A stretch of DNA of 64,000 bases from Amoebidium appalachense (taxonomy: Eukaryota; Ichthyosporea): assembly GCA_963693365.1 (NCBI GenBank), contig CAVNZM010000002.1, positions 3,038,001-3,102,000 on the forward strand, read 5' to 3'. Numbering within the stretch: position 1 is the stretch's first letter; each line of letters opens with the position of its first letter. Below the pieces are notes generated by a model. That model saw nothing but the letters and a program-made list of their open reading frames with translations, was not told the DNA's origin and did not search any database. Position numbers and translations under genes: made by a program. Positions 23,174 to 37,241 of this stretch are shown here, piece by piece.

Positions 23174-25224
23174 CGCACACACCAGCAAACACAGAGACAC
23201 ACACAGACACACACAAAATGGCTTTTCCGCCTTCTCTGCTTGGCAAGGGTGATATGCAGTGACCCGTCATACATACTGCAGCGCTCTAATCCCCTCCTCT
23301 CCTTTTCTGCCCCCTTCTTCCTGTTTCGCCCGCCCTCCCCCGTCCCCCCTCCCCCCTGTTGTTTTGCTTGTCATTTGTTGTTCTGGTTGAATACCTGTAA
23401 TCTTCGCTTATTTATGTGTGTGTGTGTGTGTGTATGTATGTTGTGCGGGGTTGCACACACCGGTGTCTACTTTTCTTCCTACTGCTTTTCTCTCCACACA
23501 CTTCATCTGTCCACTTCTGCATACCCCCCCTCTCATAGCTATAGACACACTTCACACATTGCGTTACGCGCACGCATGCACACACCGCTCTGTTGGCGAC
23601 AGCTCCCTTGGAACCCATGCGGCATGTTACCTGTCGGCGTAACATAACTCGGACTATCGGTTTGGCTTTTTTCAAACCCAAAGCAATGGGTGATACCATA
23701 TTTCCGACTGACATCCGGGGGCATAGCTTTCCGTTCGAATACGTTAAAGTTCCGCCCTAGTAAGCGTGTTACTACCCTGCGGCGTGGGTCAAATCTCATA
23801 TTTTCCCCTCTGAATGCGAATTCTGCGGCCTTCGGGACTTGATTCTTTTCAGCTGGTGTAATATGTTAGCCAGGAGTATCGACTTAGGTAGCGACGGGGG
23901 AGCTTCCCAGAAGCCCCGTCTCCTGAGTTCCTATCTATTTTTTTCTTGCTTCTGCTTACTGCTGCAACTTTAACCCCCGGCCTTTCCCACTGCCCTTGCC
24001 TGCATAAGCAACCCTGCTCGTCTCTGATCAAGACGGGTGACCTACCCATGTTCAAGTGAAACAGTATCTGAGTTGGGTTTCGTTAACGAGGTGAATAGTC
24101 CGAAACTCGGGTACTGTGGATGACGTGGGCCCCCCCTGAGGATGGGCTCTGCCTCTTATGCATACTCTTTATGTATGGCTTGCATTCTGCATCGTGTTAT
24201 CCGTTTGTTCTTGTGTACTTCGTACTTTATGACGCATTCAAACCCCCCCTCCCCCTCCCCCCCCCCCGGCACACACGTCCACCCGCCCACCCACCCACAC
24301 CCCTTCCCCCAGGCTACAAGTTGCAGCGAAATACTGCCCCGTGTCGAGTGTCATTATTGGTGTGGACAGAGTGGCCATCAAGCCCATCAGGTGGGTGGCC
24401 TATATCTCTCTTCGGGGGGGGAGGAGGGGGGGAGGGGAATGTGAAGTTCGGCGCGGGGGAAGGGAGAGGGGCAAGGGGAGGCAGGCCTGCCCTTGCCCTC
24501 CTTGGTTTGATTTGAAAGGGGGGGGGGGAGGGGGGAGGTGCTGTGCACGTGTCGGCATAGGGTGGGGACTGGAGGGGGTAAGCGGCGAAGTCGATGAATT
24601 GCTGTGTAGATACCCCTGTTTTTTTTGTGTGTGTTGAGGGGAGGAGTCAGCCTCCAAAGACATTTGCTTGCCTATCATGCTGGATACGCCGGTTATTTAT
24701 TTATTTATTTTATTTGTTTTTTTTTTTTTGGTGGGGGGGGGGGGGGGGGGGGGGGGGCAAGTATGTGAGTGTGGTGAGGCTTAGTTGGGGGGGGGGGGGG
24801 GGGGGGGGGGGGCAAGTATTTGAGTGTGGTGAGGCTTATTGGGGGGGGGGGGGGGGGGGGGGGGCAAGGGGATGGGCAAGAATGAACAATAGTGATTATT
24901 GGTGTGAACGAGGCCGGGGGATAGGGGGGCTGGGTGGGAGAAGAATGGGTTGTTGCTAGCTATAGTGACGGTTACTTTTTGTGTGCGAGAGGCCGCGGGG
25001 GGAGGGGAGGGGGTAGGGGGGAATGGTGTGTTTGAAGGGGGAGGGGAGGTGGTCTGAGATTGTTGCCTGACCATTTTTTTTTTCTCGCTGGTTTGCAGAA
25101 ACTGCATCACGCTCACAGAAGACATCACAACTGAGAAGTGCCGTCAGTCACTGAAAAAGGAGCTGAAAACCTGGCAGGTGGGTGGGGAAATGTGCCGGCT
25201 GTGTGTTTTTGTGGTGTGTTTTTC

Positions 25225-25261
<37 letters not shown>

Positions 25262-25376
25262 TTTGGGGGGGGGGGGGGGGGGTTGCTGGTACAGGCAGGA
25301 TTTCGTAGAAATCTGAACAGGGGTGGGGGAGGGATGGAGTGGGAAGGGGCGGGGGGAGGAGGTGGGAGAGTTGTAT

Positions 25377-25407
<31 letters not shown>

Positions 25408-25873
25408 GGAGGGGGGATCGGTTGGTAGTGGTTGGGCTCTGGGGAGTAAAACGAAGGAGGTGGGAATCAGTGCATTGCATGTTTGTGTTTGTGTGTCCGG
25501 GGAAGGGTGTGTGTGTGGGGGGGGGGGGGGGGGGGGGGGGGAGGGGGGGGGGGAGCAAGAGAGGACTGGGGGATGGAGCGGGAAGGGCACGGGAAGAGGC
25601 GTGGTAAGATAGGACATAGCTGCTGGATTTGTGTGGTTGCTATAAGGGGTGTGGGATGGGACATTTGGGAAGGGATGAGGGGTGCAGGGAGGTGGGGGCT
25701 ATGGGTGGAGAGAGGGAAATTTCGACAGTCGACGTCCTACGCGAGCACCATAATCATGCATGACATGCAGAGCCCCTCCTACACACATGTGTACAGTGAC
25801 AATGCCACATGCATAGTACTCATATGCTTACACACATGCACGCACACTTGCACACGTTTACATACACACACAT

Positions 25874-25917
<44 letters not shown>

Positions 25918-27286
25918 ACACAGGTGGACTGTGTGCTGCACGATGGTGCCCCCAACGTGGGTACTGCCTGGGTGCAGGATGCTTTCAGTCAGGTCGAGCT
26001 GGCCCTGAAATCACTTCAGGTGCGTGCCCCCCCCCCCCCCCCCCCCCCCCCTGCGAACACACGAATGTACACACACATGCGCATACACAGAACATACATA
26101 TGCATGTATCGGGGCACAAGCTCGGACACAGGCACATGTACTTTGCACGGATACACACAAACTAATTGTGCATACACATACACGTACACACGTACACACA
26201 CGGGAGGGGGAGGGAGGGGCAGTTTTGCTGGACCCAAAAATCAAGTAATATTCACTTTGTACAATAAGGGGATGGCAGCACGAGGTGACGAAGGGAAGAG
26301 TTGATGGGGTGTGGTATATTCTGACGCTAGTTGTGATAATATCGGCCGCACTTAGAAACAACTACCGACTTATGATAGAATTGCGGTGGTTACGTTATAG
26401 GCCTTAGTTTTTGGACGTAACCGGAAGTGGTTTCATAATGTGAGTTTGGGCTAGATGGTGATGTTTATGGAATGTGTTTCTTTTTTTTTACGACATGAGT
26501 ATTGATCTGACAACAAAACCCACCCTGTCACTTCACCTGCGTGTGCATGCCCGATGCACATACACACACAAGCGCACACACGTGCGTGCACATTTGTGGA
26601 TACACACACACATGCACGCACATACACACACACACACACACACACATGTACACACACACACGTACACGTACACGTACAGCTAGCCACCGAGTTCCTTCGG
26701 CCAGGGGGGTGGTTCGTGACGAAGGTGTTCCGCAGCAAAGATTACTTCGCCTTCATGTGGGTGCTGGGCCAACTGTTCACAAAGGTACCATACTTCGCCA
26801 TGGCCACAACATTTGCTGCTAAATAAGGCAATCGGATTGATCTCATTGCATTTATTTGTGATGAGGTTGACCAATTAACCATTACTGCCATGAGCGGATG
26901 GACTATATTTAGCCATTGGAAATTGGCTTTGTGCACGTTGCTTTTACCTGTCGGCTCACACATCATCGACAGCCTTACACGGTTGGTTGCTCGGAATAAT
27001 AATACAGTCACACGTTATGTATGTACCAATATTTTGTTTTTTTGCGCTGGGGGGGGGGGGGGGGGGGGGGGGGAAGAAGAGGACAACACAACATACACAC
27101 ACACACACACACGAACACATGCGCTTGCACTTGCACATGGCCATACACATGCACATGCACAGTCGCGCTCAAACACACCATGTGCACGCACGTGCTTTGG
27201 ACGCACTTCATCACACATGTCAACACACTAACGCACATACTTTTCATTTCCTTGTTCCTTTTTCCTTTTTCCCTGATGCACACACG

Positions 27287-27347
<61 letters not shown>

Positions 27348-27497
27348 TGCCACCAAGCCCTCGGCCTCACGTAATGTGTCTGCCGAAATCTTCGTCGTGT
27401 GCCAAGGATACAAGGCCCCGGCTAAAATCGACCCCCGCATGCTTGATCCCAAGTGTGTGTTCCAGGTACGTCCATCCCCCCCCCCCCCCCCCCCTCC

Positions 27498-27528
<31 letters not shown>

Positions 27529-29650
27529 AAAAAAAAAAAAAGAAAAGAAAAAGAAAAGAAAAAAAAAAAACACCCACACGCGCGCGCGCACACACACACT
27601 CACGCACTCACGCACGCAGCCCCCCCCCCCCCCCAACACACACACACAAACACGCGTATTCTCTCTCTCTCTCTTTCTCCCCTCTGTCCCTTCGTTCCTC
27701 CCCTTCCTCTTCTTTCTCTCCATTTCTCTCTCCCTCCCTCCCTGTCTTCATACCCCTTCCACGTATTTGGGGTAAAGTCCATGTTCTTTGCATCTGTGTT
27801 CGTGTCAGCTGTACTGCCTGAGGACCCCCTAAGTCTTCGTGTTGTTCCTTTTCCGGGCAAAAGGAAGAGGCAGAGAGACGTTTTTCCTCCTTTTTTGGAG
27901 GGGTGGGGGGTGAGGAGGTGCATACGGATTTTTACGGGGTGCCTACTCGATATCTTTGGCTCAATAAGGACCAGTTGGATGAGATTCGGCACTGAATTTT
28001 CGTATTTTGGGGGGTTTTTAGGATGTGGAGGCACCCAAGCAGGTGACATTGGACACCCTTGTCCGGACGAAAAAGTCGAAGGCACAGCCCAGCGGCTATG
28101 AGGATGGTAACTACACCCAACACAAGACGAGGTACCCCCCCCCCCCCCACCTACACACACACGCGCGCGCACACAACACTCACGTACATCCAGCTACCCA
28201 CTCATTCACTCACCCAAGTACCTACACCGCATTCTTCCCCCCCACTCTCCAATTCCTCAATCCATCTGACCCCTTTTCCCACAACATATACACCTACCCA
28301 ACTGAACGCAGATCAACACATAACACACCGATGTGCACACGCCGCATACACACACACATACATACACATAAGCACACAAAAGGGTGGACAGGCGGGCGGA
28401 CAGACACCGTATGGAGTTAGCGGGCTGAGATGTTGATTGACAGTGTGTGTGGGTGGGTGTGGGTAGGTGGGTGCGCGTGTGTGCGGGCGGACGTATGCGC
28501 GTGTGCATGTGCGTGCGTGCATGCAGGTGGGCGTGCCTGTGTGTGCGCGTGTGCGCGCATGTGTGTGTGGTTGTGTGTGTATGTCCATTCTTAGATGATA
28601 TCTGACAGTGGCAGTGTGTGTTCAGGTCGGCAGCAGAATTCGTTTCTGCTCCAGACGCCTTGACCTTCCTTGCGAGTGTCAACCAAATCAGCCTCGAGGG
28701 GCCTGAGAATGCAAACTATGCAAAGCACAAGGCAACGGATCAAGAAATTCGGGCATGCTTTGAGGATGTCAAAGGTGGGTGGTGGTGGAGAGATATTGTT
28801 GGGGAGCTTCCGTGCCTTTGCGTGTGGGGGGGATGGAGGGAGTTGGGGGGGGGGGGGGGAGGGGGTGTTGCACGTATTCCCATATTGATGTCTGCACAGG
28901 CAAGACTGTCTTGTACGAAAGAGATCTATGTGGCTGCTAGCGCCCTCCCCCCCCCCCCCCCCCCCCCCAGACGCAATTGATGACTTGGGCCCTCCCTGAG
29001 ATGGGCTCTGCTTATGACGCATACTGCGCGCATTGGCTATGTTGCATACTTGAATGTTTGCCTTTGCATGTGTCCTTCGTGTATGCGTACTTCGTACCGT
29101 GTTCCGCATTCAACCCCTGTCGGTCGGGCTGCAGAGAGGAAGGAAAGTCAGAAATGTGACACGGATTTGCCCTCTAAACACTGTGTACATGCAAAGGCCC
29201 CCCCCCCCCCCCCCCCCCCCCCCCTCTTCCAAACCCACCCATCCACCCTCAATTTTTCATTCACACGAACAACAAAATGACATAAATAACAGCTAAGGCT
29301 TCTTGTTCATAGATTCTTGTAGCTTTTAATGTTAGTTTTAATTTTATGTTGTAGTTAACTGATATTTACCCTCTTTCCAGTCCTCGGCAAGAAAGAAATT
29401 CGCGCACTCATCAAGTGGCGCGACACAATGCGGAAGGCATATGGGCAGGACGACAAGAAGGAGGAAGTGGAGGAAATTAAAGAGGATGAGGATGAAGACA
29501 ACGAGGATGTGCAGATGACGGAGGCCGAACGGGAGGCCCTGAGCCTGGAGGAGCAGATTGAGGCCTTGAAGGAGGATGAAAAGAAAAAAGAAAAGCATGA
29601 AAAGAGAAAGGTACGAGGGATGGAGGAGTTGTGTTTGGGCCCGTGGAGAT

Positions 29651-29696
<46 letters not shown>

Positions 29697-29826
29697 GGGG
29701 GGGGTGAGGGGGGGAGGGGGGGTTTGAGGTGGAGGGGGGAGGGGGGGGGGGTGTAAGACTAGCAGAAGCGGGAAGAGTATTGTTGTTGAAGAATGTGTGT
29801 GGGTATGTGTAGTGGTTGGTGTGTGT

Positions 29827-29859
<33 letters not shown>

Positions 29860-30311
29860 GGGGAGGAGGGGAGGTAGGTGGGTTGAGTGTGTTGTAATGT
29901 GGAGGGTAAAGGGAGGCGGGGTACCATCATGTGGTATTTTGTCACACACTAACAGATCTCTCCGTCTTCCCCCTTTCTCTCCCTCCCTCCCTGCCCTCCC
30001 CCCCCCCCCCCCCCCCCTGGCTCCCCAGGGCGTCTCCCTCTCTCTCTCCCTCCCTCTCCCTCTCTCTCTCTCTCTGTCTCTCTCTCTCTCCCCCCCCCTT
30101 TTTTTCCAGGCCTACAAGGAGAAACTCAAGCTCCGTGAGCGCCTAGCGCTCAAGATGGACCTCCCAGGGGACCAACTGGATCTGCCCACAGACTCTGCTC
30201 TGTTCTCTCTCAACTCAATTAAGACTAAGGACGGACTGGGGAAGGTTGTCGATGTAAGTTGCACACAGACACATACTTGTTCCCCCCCCCCCCCTCTTCC
30301 CCCCCTCCCCC

Positions 30312-30375
<64 letters not shown>

Positions 30376-30473
30376 TGTTTGTGTGTGCGGATGGGTGGGT
30401 GGATGAGTTCCTTTGTGTGTGTGTGTGTGTGTGTATGTGTGTGTGAATGTGGATGGGTGGGTGAATGGGCTCC

Positions 30474-30532
<59 letters not shown>

Positions 30533-31107
30533 AGCTGTCCATGCTCATCAACCTCATGTTTATGCTCTCTCTGTTTAGTATTATCCCTAGCACGCATGTT
30601 CTACACAACACACATTTACCTTTTTCTTTTTCTCTTTTTTTTTGTTTCAGGGGAGTGAGGACCAGTACCTTGGCAGTGACATAGGGAGTGAGATTGAGTC
30701 GGACGATGGGGAGGTATTGGAGGACATGGACGATGAAGATCTGGATGACGAGGAGCTGATGTTCAGGTGGAGGGGGCGATGGGAGGGGGATGGAGGGGGG
30801 AAGGTTGGGGGGGGGGGGGGGGGGGGTACGTATGTAGTTGTGGGTTCAGGCATGTGGGGGGGGGGGGGGGGGAGGGGGGATGTGTTTGGTTGTGGGGGCG
30901 GGAGGGGAAAGGGGAATGTGGTCGGTTGTGTGGGTTGAGAGGGTGGGATGGGGGGAGGGGGGAGAGAGGGGTACGTATGTGTTTGAGGGTTGAGGTGTGT
31001 GTGTGTGTGTGTGTGTGCGTGCATGCGTGGGGAGGAGGGTTGCCTGTGTGGGTGAGTGAATGTGTATGTAGTTGTTTTTCTTTTGTTTTTGTTTTTTTTT
31101 GTTTGTT

Positions 31108-31138
<31 letters not shown>

Positions 31139-32458
31139 GGGGGGGATGTGTGTGTGCTTTGAGGGGCTGGGGGGCGGCACGTATATGTGTGGGCTGGGGG
31201 GGGGGAGGGGGGGGTTTGGAGTGGGTGTGTATGTGGTGAGCAATTATGTTTTCTCTCCACCCGTCTACCGTCTACACGATTCATCCTTTTCTCTTTGCCT
31301 ACAGCAATGTGGTACTCCTCTACAGCCTTTTCCCTGCATTCCTAACATCGACCTTGAAGTAACCATTGGTGTCCATTCGTGCAGGAAACAACGGGAGCAG
31401 GAATTGGAGGATATGTTTGCAGAGCACCAGGCACGCAGGCAGCCGGGGGGAAAGGCTGCATCTATCCTGGAGTCGAAGAAAGACAAGAAGGAAAAAGCAA
31501 AGACGGCCAAAAAAGGTAATGCTTGGACCAATGTTTATCTTGCAGAAAAGGGCAACTTGGTTGACAAATATGGTAGCATAGGAGCCGTTCTTTCCCTTAA
31601 AAAAACTGTCATTACGGGCAAGAAGAAAGTTTTGTGTTGGATCAATGTTCCCTTTGCTCTGCTTTTCTTTTTTGGTCTTTTTTCGGTTTTTTTTTTTTGT
31701 TTTGTTTTTTTGTTTGTTTGTTTATTGGTTGCTGGTCTCTGTCACACCTGTTAGTCCCATGTTCCATGCTTATGTATGGTATATTATTGATTGGCAGTAT
31801 GTATCATGACTGTAATATATCATTATAGTGGCAGCGAGTCAATATTCCGCACGTAAGAACGTGTTTCTTTACGTGTCGGTGGCAGTGGGTATCTGCAAAT
31901 GGGTCTTTTCTTTGTCTCTTACCTTGTGTGAAACGGATGCATGTGACAACTTATTTTGTGATTCTTTTTAAACCTGCTAACGTTATTGGGTCAATATCAG
32001 GCAAGCTTGATGCCTCTGCAGACGGCGACTCCAATCCCCTATTGGTGGACCTGGACAGCAGGACGGGCTCAAAGGCAGACATGTGGTTCAGCCAGGGTGT
32101 GTGTGTGTGTGTGTGTATGTGTGTGCGTGCGTGTGTGTGTGTGTGTGTGTGTGTGCCTTTGTTATCCCACGACACGATGTCTTTTTGTCCCTGTTTTGAA
32201 CTGATAGCTCTTATAGCCAATTATCATTGCGGGTCACTCTTGGATGTGTGCCTGCGCCTATTTATAACACCCTCGTTCTCTTCACAGAATGAGTTCAAAG
32301 ATATTTTGGGGGATGAGGGGGAGGACGAGTTGGCTGAGCTCGACAGGTTGGGCCTGCCCGATAACAAACGCCCGGCAGAGGTGGGGAGCACACGTGCACA
32401 CATGCATGCATTCATACACACACAGACACACACGGCATATGCAAATCTCCGCATGCCG

Positions 32459-32509
<51 letters not shown>

Positions 32510-32690
32510 GTTTCCATCCTTACACGCATGGTCACGCAGGCACAAGCACACAGTGGCCACGCGTAAGCATCTGGGCATACACACATACCTTATTCTCGTG
32601 CTCGAACATACCCACGTGCATGGACACACAACATAACGTGGAAACATGTGCGCCTCTGAACATGCATGCGAGATCGTGCATTGGCGACCA

Positions 32691-32756
<66 letters not shown>

Positions 32757-33072
32757 GCACGCGCACATCTGAACACACACACCTACGCGCACGCACGGAA
32801 CGATCACCAGCCCTACAAAGGGTTTGGGCTTTGTCCATAAGCATGTTCCGTTATGGGGTAGTAAAAGTTCTCTTGAGCGAGTAAGTAGCAAGTGTGTGTG
32901 GGGGGGGAGGAGGATGGAGGGGGGTTAGGAAACAGGAAAACAAGTTTGTTTTTGTTTTTTTTGTTTTTGTTTTTTTTTGTTTTTTTTTGTTTTTGTTTTT
33001 TTGGTGTGTGTGTGTGTGTGTGTGTTTTTTTTTGTTTTTTTTTTTGTTTTTTTTTGTTTTTTTTTTGTGGGG

Positions 33073-33103
<31 letters not shown>

Positions 33104-33756
33104 TGGCTAATGACCGTGTGCATATCAGGAGGATGATGACGATGAGGTGTACGTGCCCAGCAAGAAGGCGAAGGGCACAAACGGAGTGGCAGTGGCTAAG
33201 GCTGCAGCAGCAAAAATGGCTGGAAAGGTGGGTGTGGGCACCGATTTCGGTCTCCCTTTTTCTTTCTTTCTTTTTTTCTTTTTTCTTCGTGTGTGTGTGT
33301 GTGTGTATCTTGGGTGGCTTTTATTTGTTTCCCTTTAAAGAAGGTGAGGGGAGGGGAGATGGGGGGGAAGGGGAAGGGTCGCTTTTTGTATGGAAGGACC
33401 GGTTTGTGTTTGTTCGTTGCCACCCATTTTTTTTATGTTTTTCTTGTGCTGTTGGCTCTGGTGAATGATGCATTGGTTGGTTGAGGTGTGTGCGTGCATG
33501 TCCGTGTCCGAAGCGGTGGTGGCGGCAGGGGAAAGGGGGGGAGAAGGGTTGGGGGGGTTGACATGAGGCTACTGCACTTATGTTCAATGGCGACATTGAT
33601 GGCTATTTTTAGCGCTGATGTCTATATTTGGCACAGGACACTACCGAGGATGATGATGGCTTCGAGGTTGTGCCTGAAGACAGATACAGTAGTGAGGATG
33701 ACGATAGTGGCAGTGAGGGGGATGGTGATGACGGGGATGAAGTGGATGGGTGTGTA

Positions 33757-33809
<53 letters not shown>

Positions 33810-34364
33810 AAAAAAAAAAAAAAAAAAAAAAACAGACACACACATACACACCACCCAACACCCACCCCTCCTGCCAGAGATGTGTGTGTGTGGGGGGGGC
33901 GGAGGGGGGGGGGATGATATGAATATGAAAAGGAGTGCATGTGTAGATCTACGGGACACACGCGCGCACACACATACACGCCGTGCACACACACATATGC
34001 ACACACATCAGTTCACTTGCATACAACATATAGGCACCACACAAGGCGGTACATCTACTCAAAGGAGTGCAAGCGCTTGGATGGAAAGAAACGGACAGGA
34101 TGAGGCTCCCGAGCGACAACATAGAGTGAATGAGTCATGTGTGTGCCCGCAAAAATGCACGGACACACACATGCACGTGCACCTAAGCGCACATGCGCAC
34201 ACACGCCACATCTTCTTTGATCTGGTTGGGCCATTTGCACATGTAGCCCGGTTGGTTCTAACAGTATGACGTCACAGGGAGGACCGGGCAATGCTCGACC
34301 CTCAGGGTTTGGCCCTGGGCAATCTACTGCTCAGAAAGAAGGTATTGACACACACACACGCACG

Positions 34365-34432
<68 letters not shown>

Positions 34433-34477
34433 GTCTCTCTCTATTCCCCACACACAAGAACCTGACACCCACACACA

Positions 34478-34533
<56 letters not shown>

Positions 34534-35448
34534 GCCTATTTCTATTCCCCACACACAAGAACCTGACACCCACCCACACACACACACACACACCCTGGAC
34601 ATTCTTACCGACCAAAAGTCTGACCGAATGGTTTCTTTTTTTTTTTTTTTTTTTTTTTCCCCTTATGCCCACTTATCCTTCATTGCTCGTTTTTTGGGAT
34701 TTTTTCATGGTACATAGCCTAGTCATACACACGTCGCTGACGTACACTCCCCCCCCCCCCTCCCCCCCCCTCCCCCCCCGGACACACACACACACACGTA
34801 CACACACACACACGTACACACACACACACGTACATACACACAGAGCCGCATGGCACTGATCGATGACTCGTACAACCGCAACTCATGGGGGGATGAGGAC
34901 ATACCGACATGGTTCAAAGACCACGAGGACAGGTTCAATCGGGCACCCCCACCAGTCCCAAAGGACTTGGTCGAATACTACCAGTATGCCCCCCCCCCCC
35001 CCCCCCCCTCCCCTCCCCCGTGCCAACACACACACGCAAGCACACACACATACACATGCACACTTGAGACACGTCTTTCTCTCCCTCTCTCTACCTCTGT
35101 CTCTCTACCTCTGTCTCTGTGTGCGAGTTTTTATCATGTACGTCTATCGTGATCTTGTGTGCCTGTGTATGTCTGGATGTGTTAGCTCAATGGCATCCCT
35201 TCCTTGCCCCTCAAATCCCCCCCCCCCCCTTCCCCCCCACAGACACACAGAGAGAGAGAGAGAGAGACACACACACACATGAACACACACACACACACAC
35301 ACACACACAACGCTTAGGACTAATCCCCTGCATTCTCTCTTCGTTGTGCTTTGACCAGCTTTGGTTCTACCCCTTGGGTCCTGCTCCCCTTTTTTCCTCA
35401 CTCATTATTCGTACTCACCACTCACACCAACTTTTTCCTCTTCCCCCC

Positions 35449-35498
<50 letters not shown>

Positions 35499-37241
35499 TT
35501 TTTTTTTTCCCTCCTTCTTTTTCTTCTGTTTCTTTTCTTCTTCTTTTCTTCTTCTTTTTTTTTTTTGGTTTTTCACACCAAACAGGCAGAAGATGAAGGA
35601 GCTGAACACACGGCCGATCAAGAAGGTTGCCGAGGCCAAGGCCCGCAAGAAGATGAAGATGCTCAAGAAGCTTGAGGCTGTACGTGCCCACATGCACACA
35701 CACACACCCTCGTACAGGCGTGCACATGCAGAGCATGTAGGGTTTTGTAGGGAAAGGAGGAGGGCAGGAGGGGGGTAAGGGAGGAAGGTTCTGGTTTAAG
35801 GAATTGAGGGGGGGGGGGGGGGGGGAGGAGGTTTATGAGCCTAACGCTACTTTTGTTACAGGCCAAGAAGAAGGCTGAACAGATTCTCAACTCGGAGGGA
35901 GGGGCTGAGCAGAAGGCCAAGCAGGTGTGTAAACACGCACGTACACACACATACACACACATACACACACGCACACGCACACGCACGCACACGCACACGC
36001 ACACGCACACGCACACACAGAGAGAGGGACAAACAGACGGAGACACAGGCTCACATACACATACACAACTCCCTCTCTCTCCCTCTCCCCCCCCCCCCCC
36101 CCCCCCCCACCACCACCACCACCCACCCACCCACCCTCCTTTCCCCCCAACACACACCCCTCCCTGAGGATGGGCTCTGCTTATGACGCATACTGCGCGT
36201 ATGGATGATGTTGCATACTTGAATGTTTGCCTTTGCATGTGTCCTGCACCATGCTTCTCATCATGTATGCGTACTTCGTACCGTGTTCCGCATTCAACCC
36301 CCCCCCCCCCCCCCCCCCCCAAACACACACACAACACACACACTCCCCCCCCCCCCTCCCTCCCCTTCTCTTCTCCCTCTTTCTTTCTCTCTTGCTCATC
36401 CTCCCTCCCTCCTTCTCTCTATGCCCTTCCCCTCAACCCTATCTACCCATGTGTCTTGCTCTGTGGTCTGTCTGCACCTCGTTTGCCTCCTTGCCTCCTT
36501 TACCCTTTAACCTGCTTGTGCTGGATGTGTGTGTGCACGTTTGTGTGAATTTTTTTGTTTTTTGTTCTTTTGTTCTTTTGTTCTTTGTGTGTGTTTTTAG
36601 GTGTGTGTGTGTGTGGGGGGGGGGGGGGGGAGAGAGAGAGAGAGGGTGCAAAACAAGCCAAAAATACCCAAGATTTTAATAGTGGCTGTGTGGGCTTGTG
36701 TTTTTTGTGTCGATGGGTGGGTTGGTGGGCAGGTACGGGGTGGTTGTATGTCGGTTTAGCGGCCTAGAGTGGGGCAACGGGACAGGGGGAGAGACCAAAT
36801 TGTGCAAGGGGACAAAGTGTTTCAGTACGGCAGATTTGAACAATACTCTTTCATGTTATAAGAAAGCATGTGTTGGTTCATGCGCAAATTTCTTCTGAAC
36901 ACATGTAGCTTAACAAACCTTCAGAACATTCAAACCCCTTAGATGGGAATCATATCGTATTTGTATTTGTTCAATTATGATTATGAATTTGTTGGCTTTA
37001 ATTTGTTTATTTATGCATTAATCCATCCACTTACACATTTTCACTTTCACAGATTGAACAACTGTTGAAGAAGTCGAAGAAAAAGACGCCGAGAGAGAAG
37101 GTGACGGTGGTGGTTGCAAAGAAGAACTCAGGCAAGAACCGGCCTGCAGGGGTTAAAGGTAGATACAAGATGGTGGATAAGAGACAGCTTAAGGATAGGA
37201 GGAATATGGACAGGAAGGAGAAGAAGAAGGGCAAGAGGTGA
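22351..37241 (+). CDS. SPB1: SPB1/FTSJ3 rRNA 2'-O-methyltransferase, 21 exons
   Basis: Nucleolar methyltransferase of pre-60S ribosome assembly. Exons: 22351-22523, 24313-24390, 25099-25177, 25924-26019, 26680-26784, 27343-27465, 28022-28131, 28626-28774, 29381-29610, 30110-30253, 30651-30766, 31385-31515, 32001-32098, 32288-32380, 33129-33227, 33637-33749, 34278-34341, 34844-34983, 35586-35679, 35862-35924, 37053-37241. They join in frame to 2487 bp (828 aa; human 847). The FtsJ domain (1-205) has DLCAAPGGW (51-58) and the K31-D117-K157-E192 tetrad. The middle region has [14 protein letters not shown] and acidic stretches. The Spb1 C-terminal domain has [56 protein letters not shown] and a Lys-rich end [16 protein letters not shown]. 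All catalytic residues are present. The exon 13 donor lies within a (GT)n tract and was chosen by frame and by alignment of WFSQG to WFSKG. Confidence 0.93.
22779..23217 (+). repeat. CA-rich arrays in SPB1 intron 1
   Basis: (CA)n at 22779-22820 and 22940-22996, then CA mixed with CAGA and CACGCA words to about 23217. No coding content. Confidence 0.85.
23996..24268 (+). mobile_element. SINE-like repeat, copy 2, near full length
   Basis: It starts with the head block GCATAAGCAACCCTGCTCGT (24002) and GATCAAGACGGGTGACC, which also begins copy 6 (54944), followed after about 100 bp by the common core CCTGAGGATGGGCTCTGCC and the end GCATTCAAACCCC plus a C-rich tail. The core is diverged (several small indels). 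It lies in SPB1 intron 1, only about 45 bp before exon 2. Confidence 0.75.
28970..29116 (+). mobile_element. SINE-like repeat, copy 3
   Basis: GACGCAATTGATGACTTGGG, then GGGCTCTGCTTATGACGCAT and the remaining core blocks, ending GCATTCAACCCC without a long tail. It follows a poly-C run and lies in SPB1 intron 8. Confidence 0.8.
34432..34573 (+). repeat. 101-bp-period duplication in a CA array
   Basis: CTATTCCCCACACACAAGAA-CCTGACACCCAC occurs at 34441 and again at 34542, each followed by (AC)n, within the CA array (34350-34594) of SPB1 intron 17. Confidence 0.85.
36158..36320 (+). mobile_element. SINE-like repeat, copy 4
   Basis: From CTCCCTGAGGATGGGCTCTG to GCATTCAACCCC and about 20 C, then AAACACAC. 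Core blocks are almost identical to copies 5 and 6. It lies in SPB1 intron 20. Confidence 0.8.
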
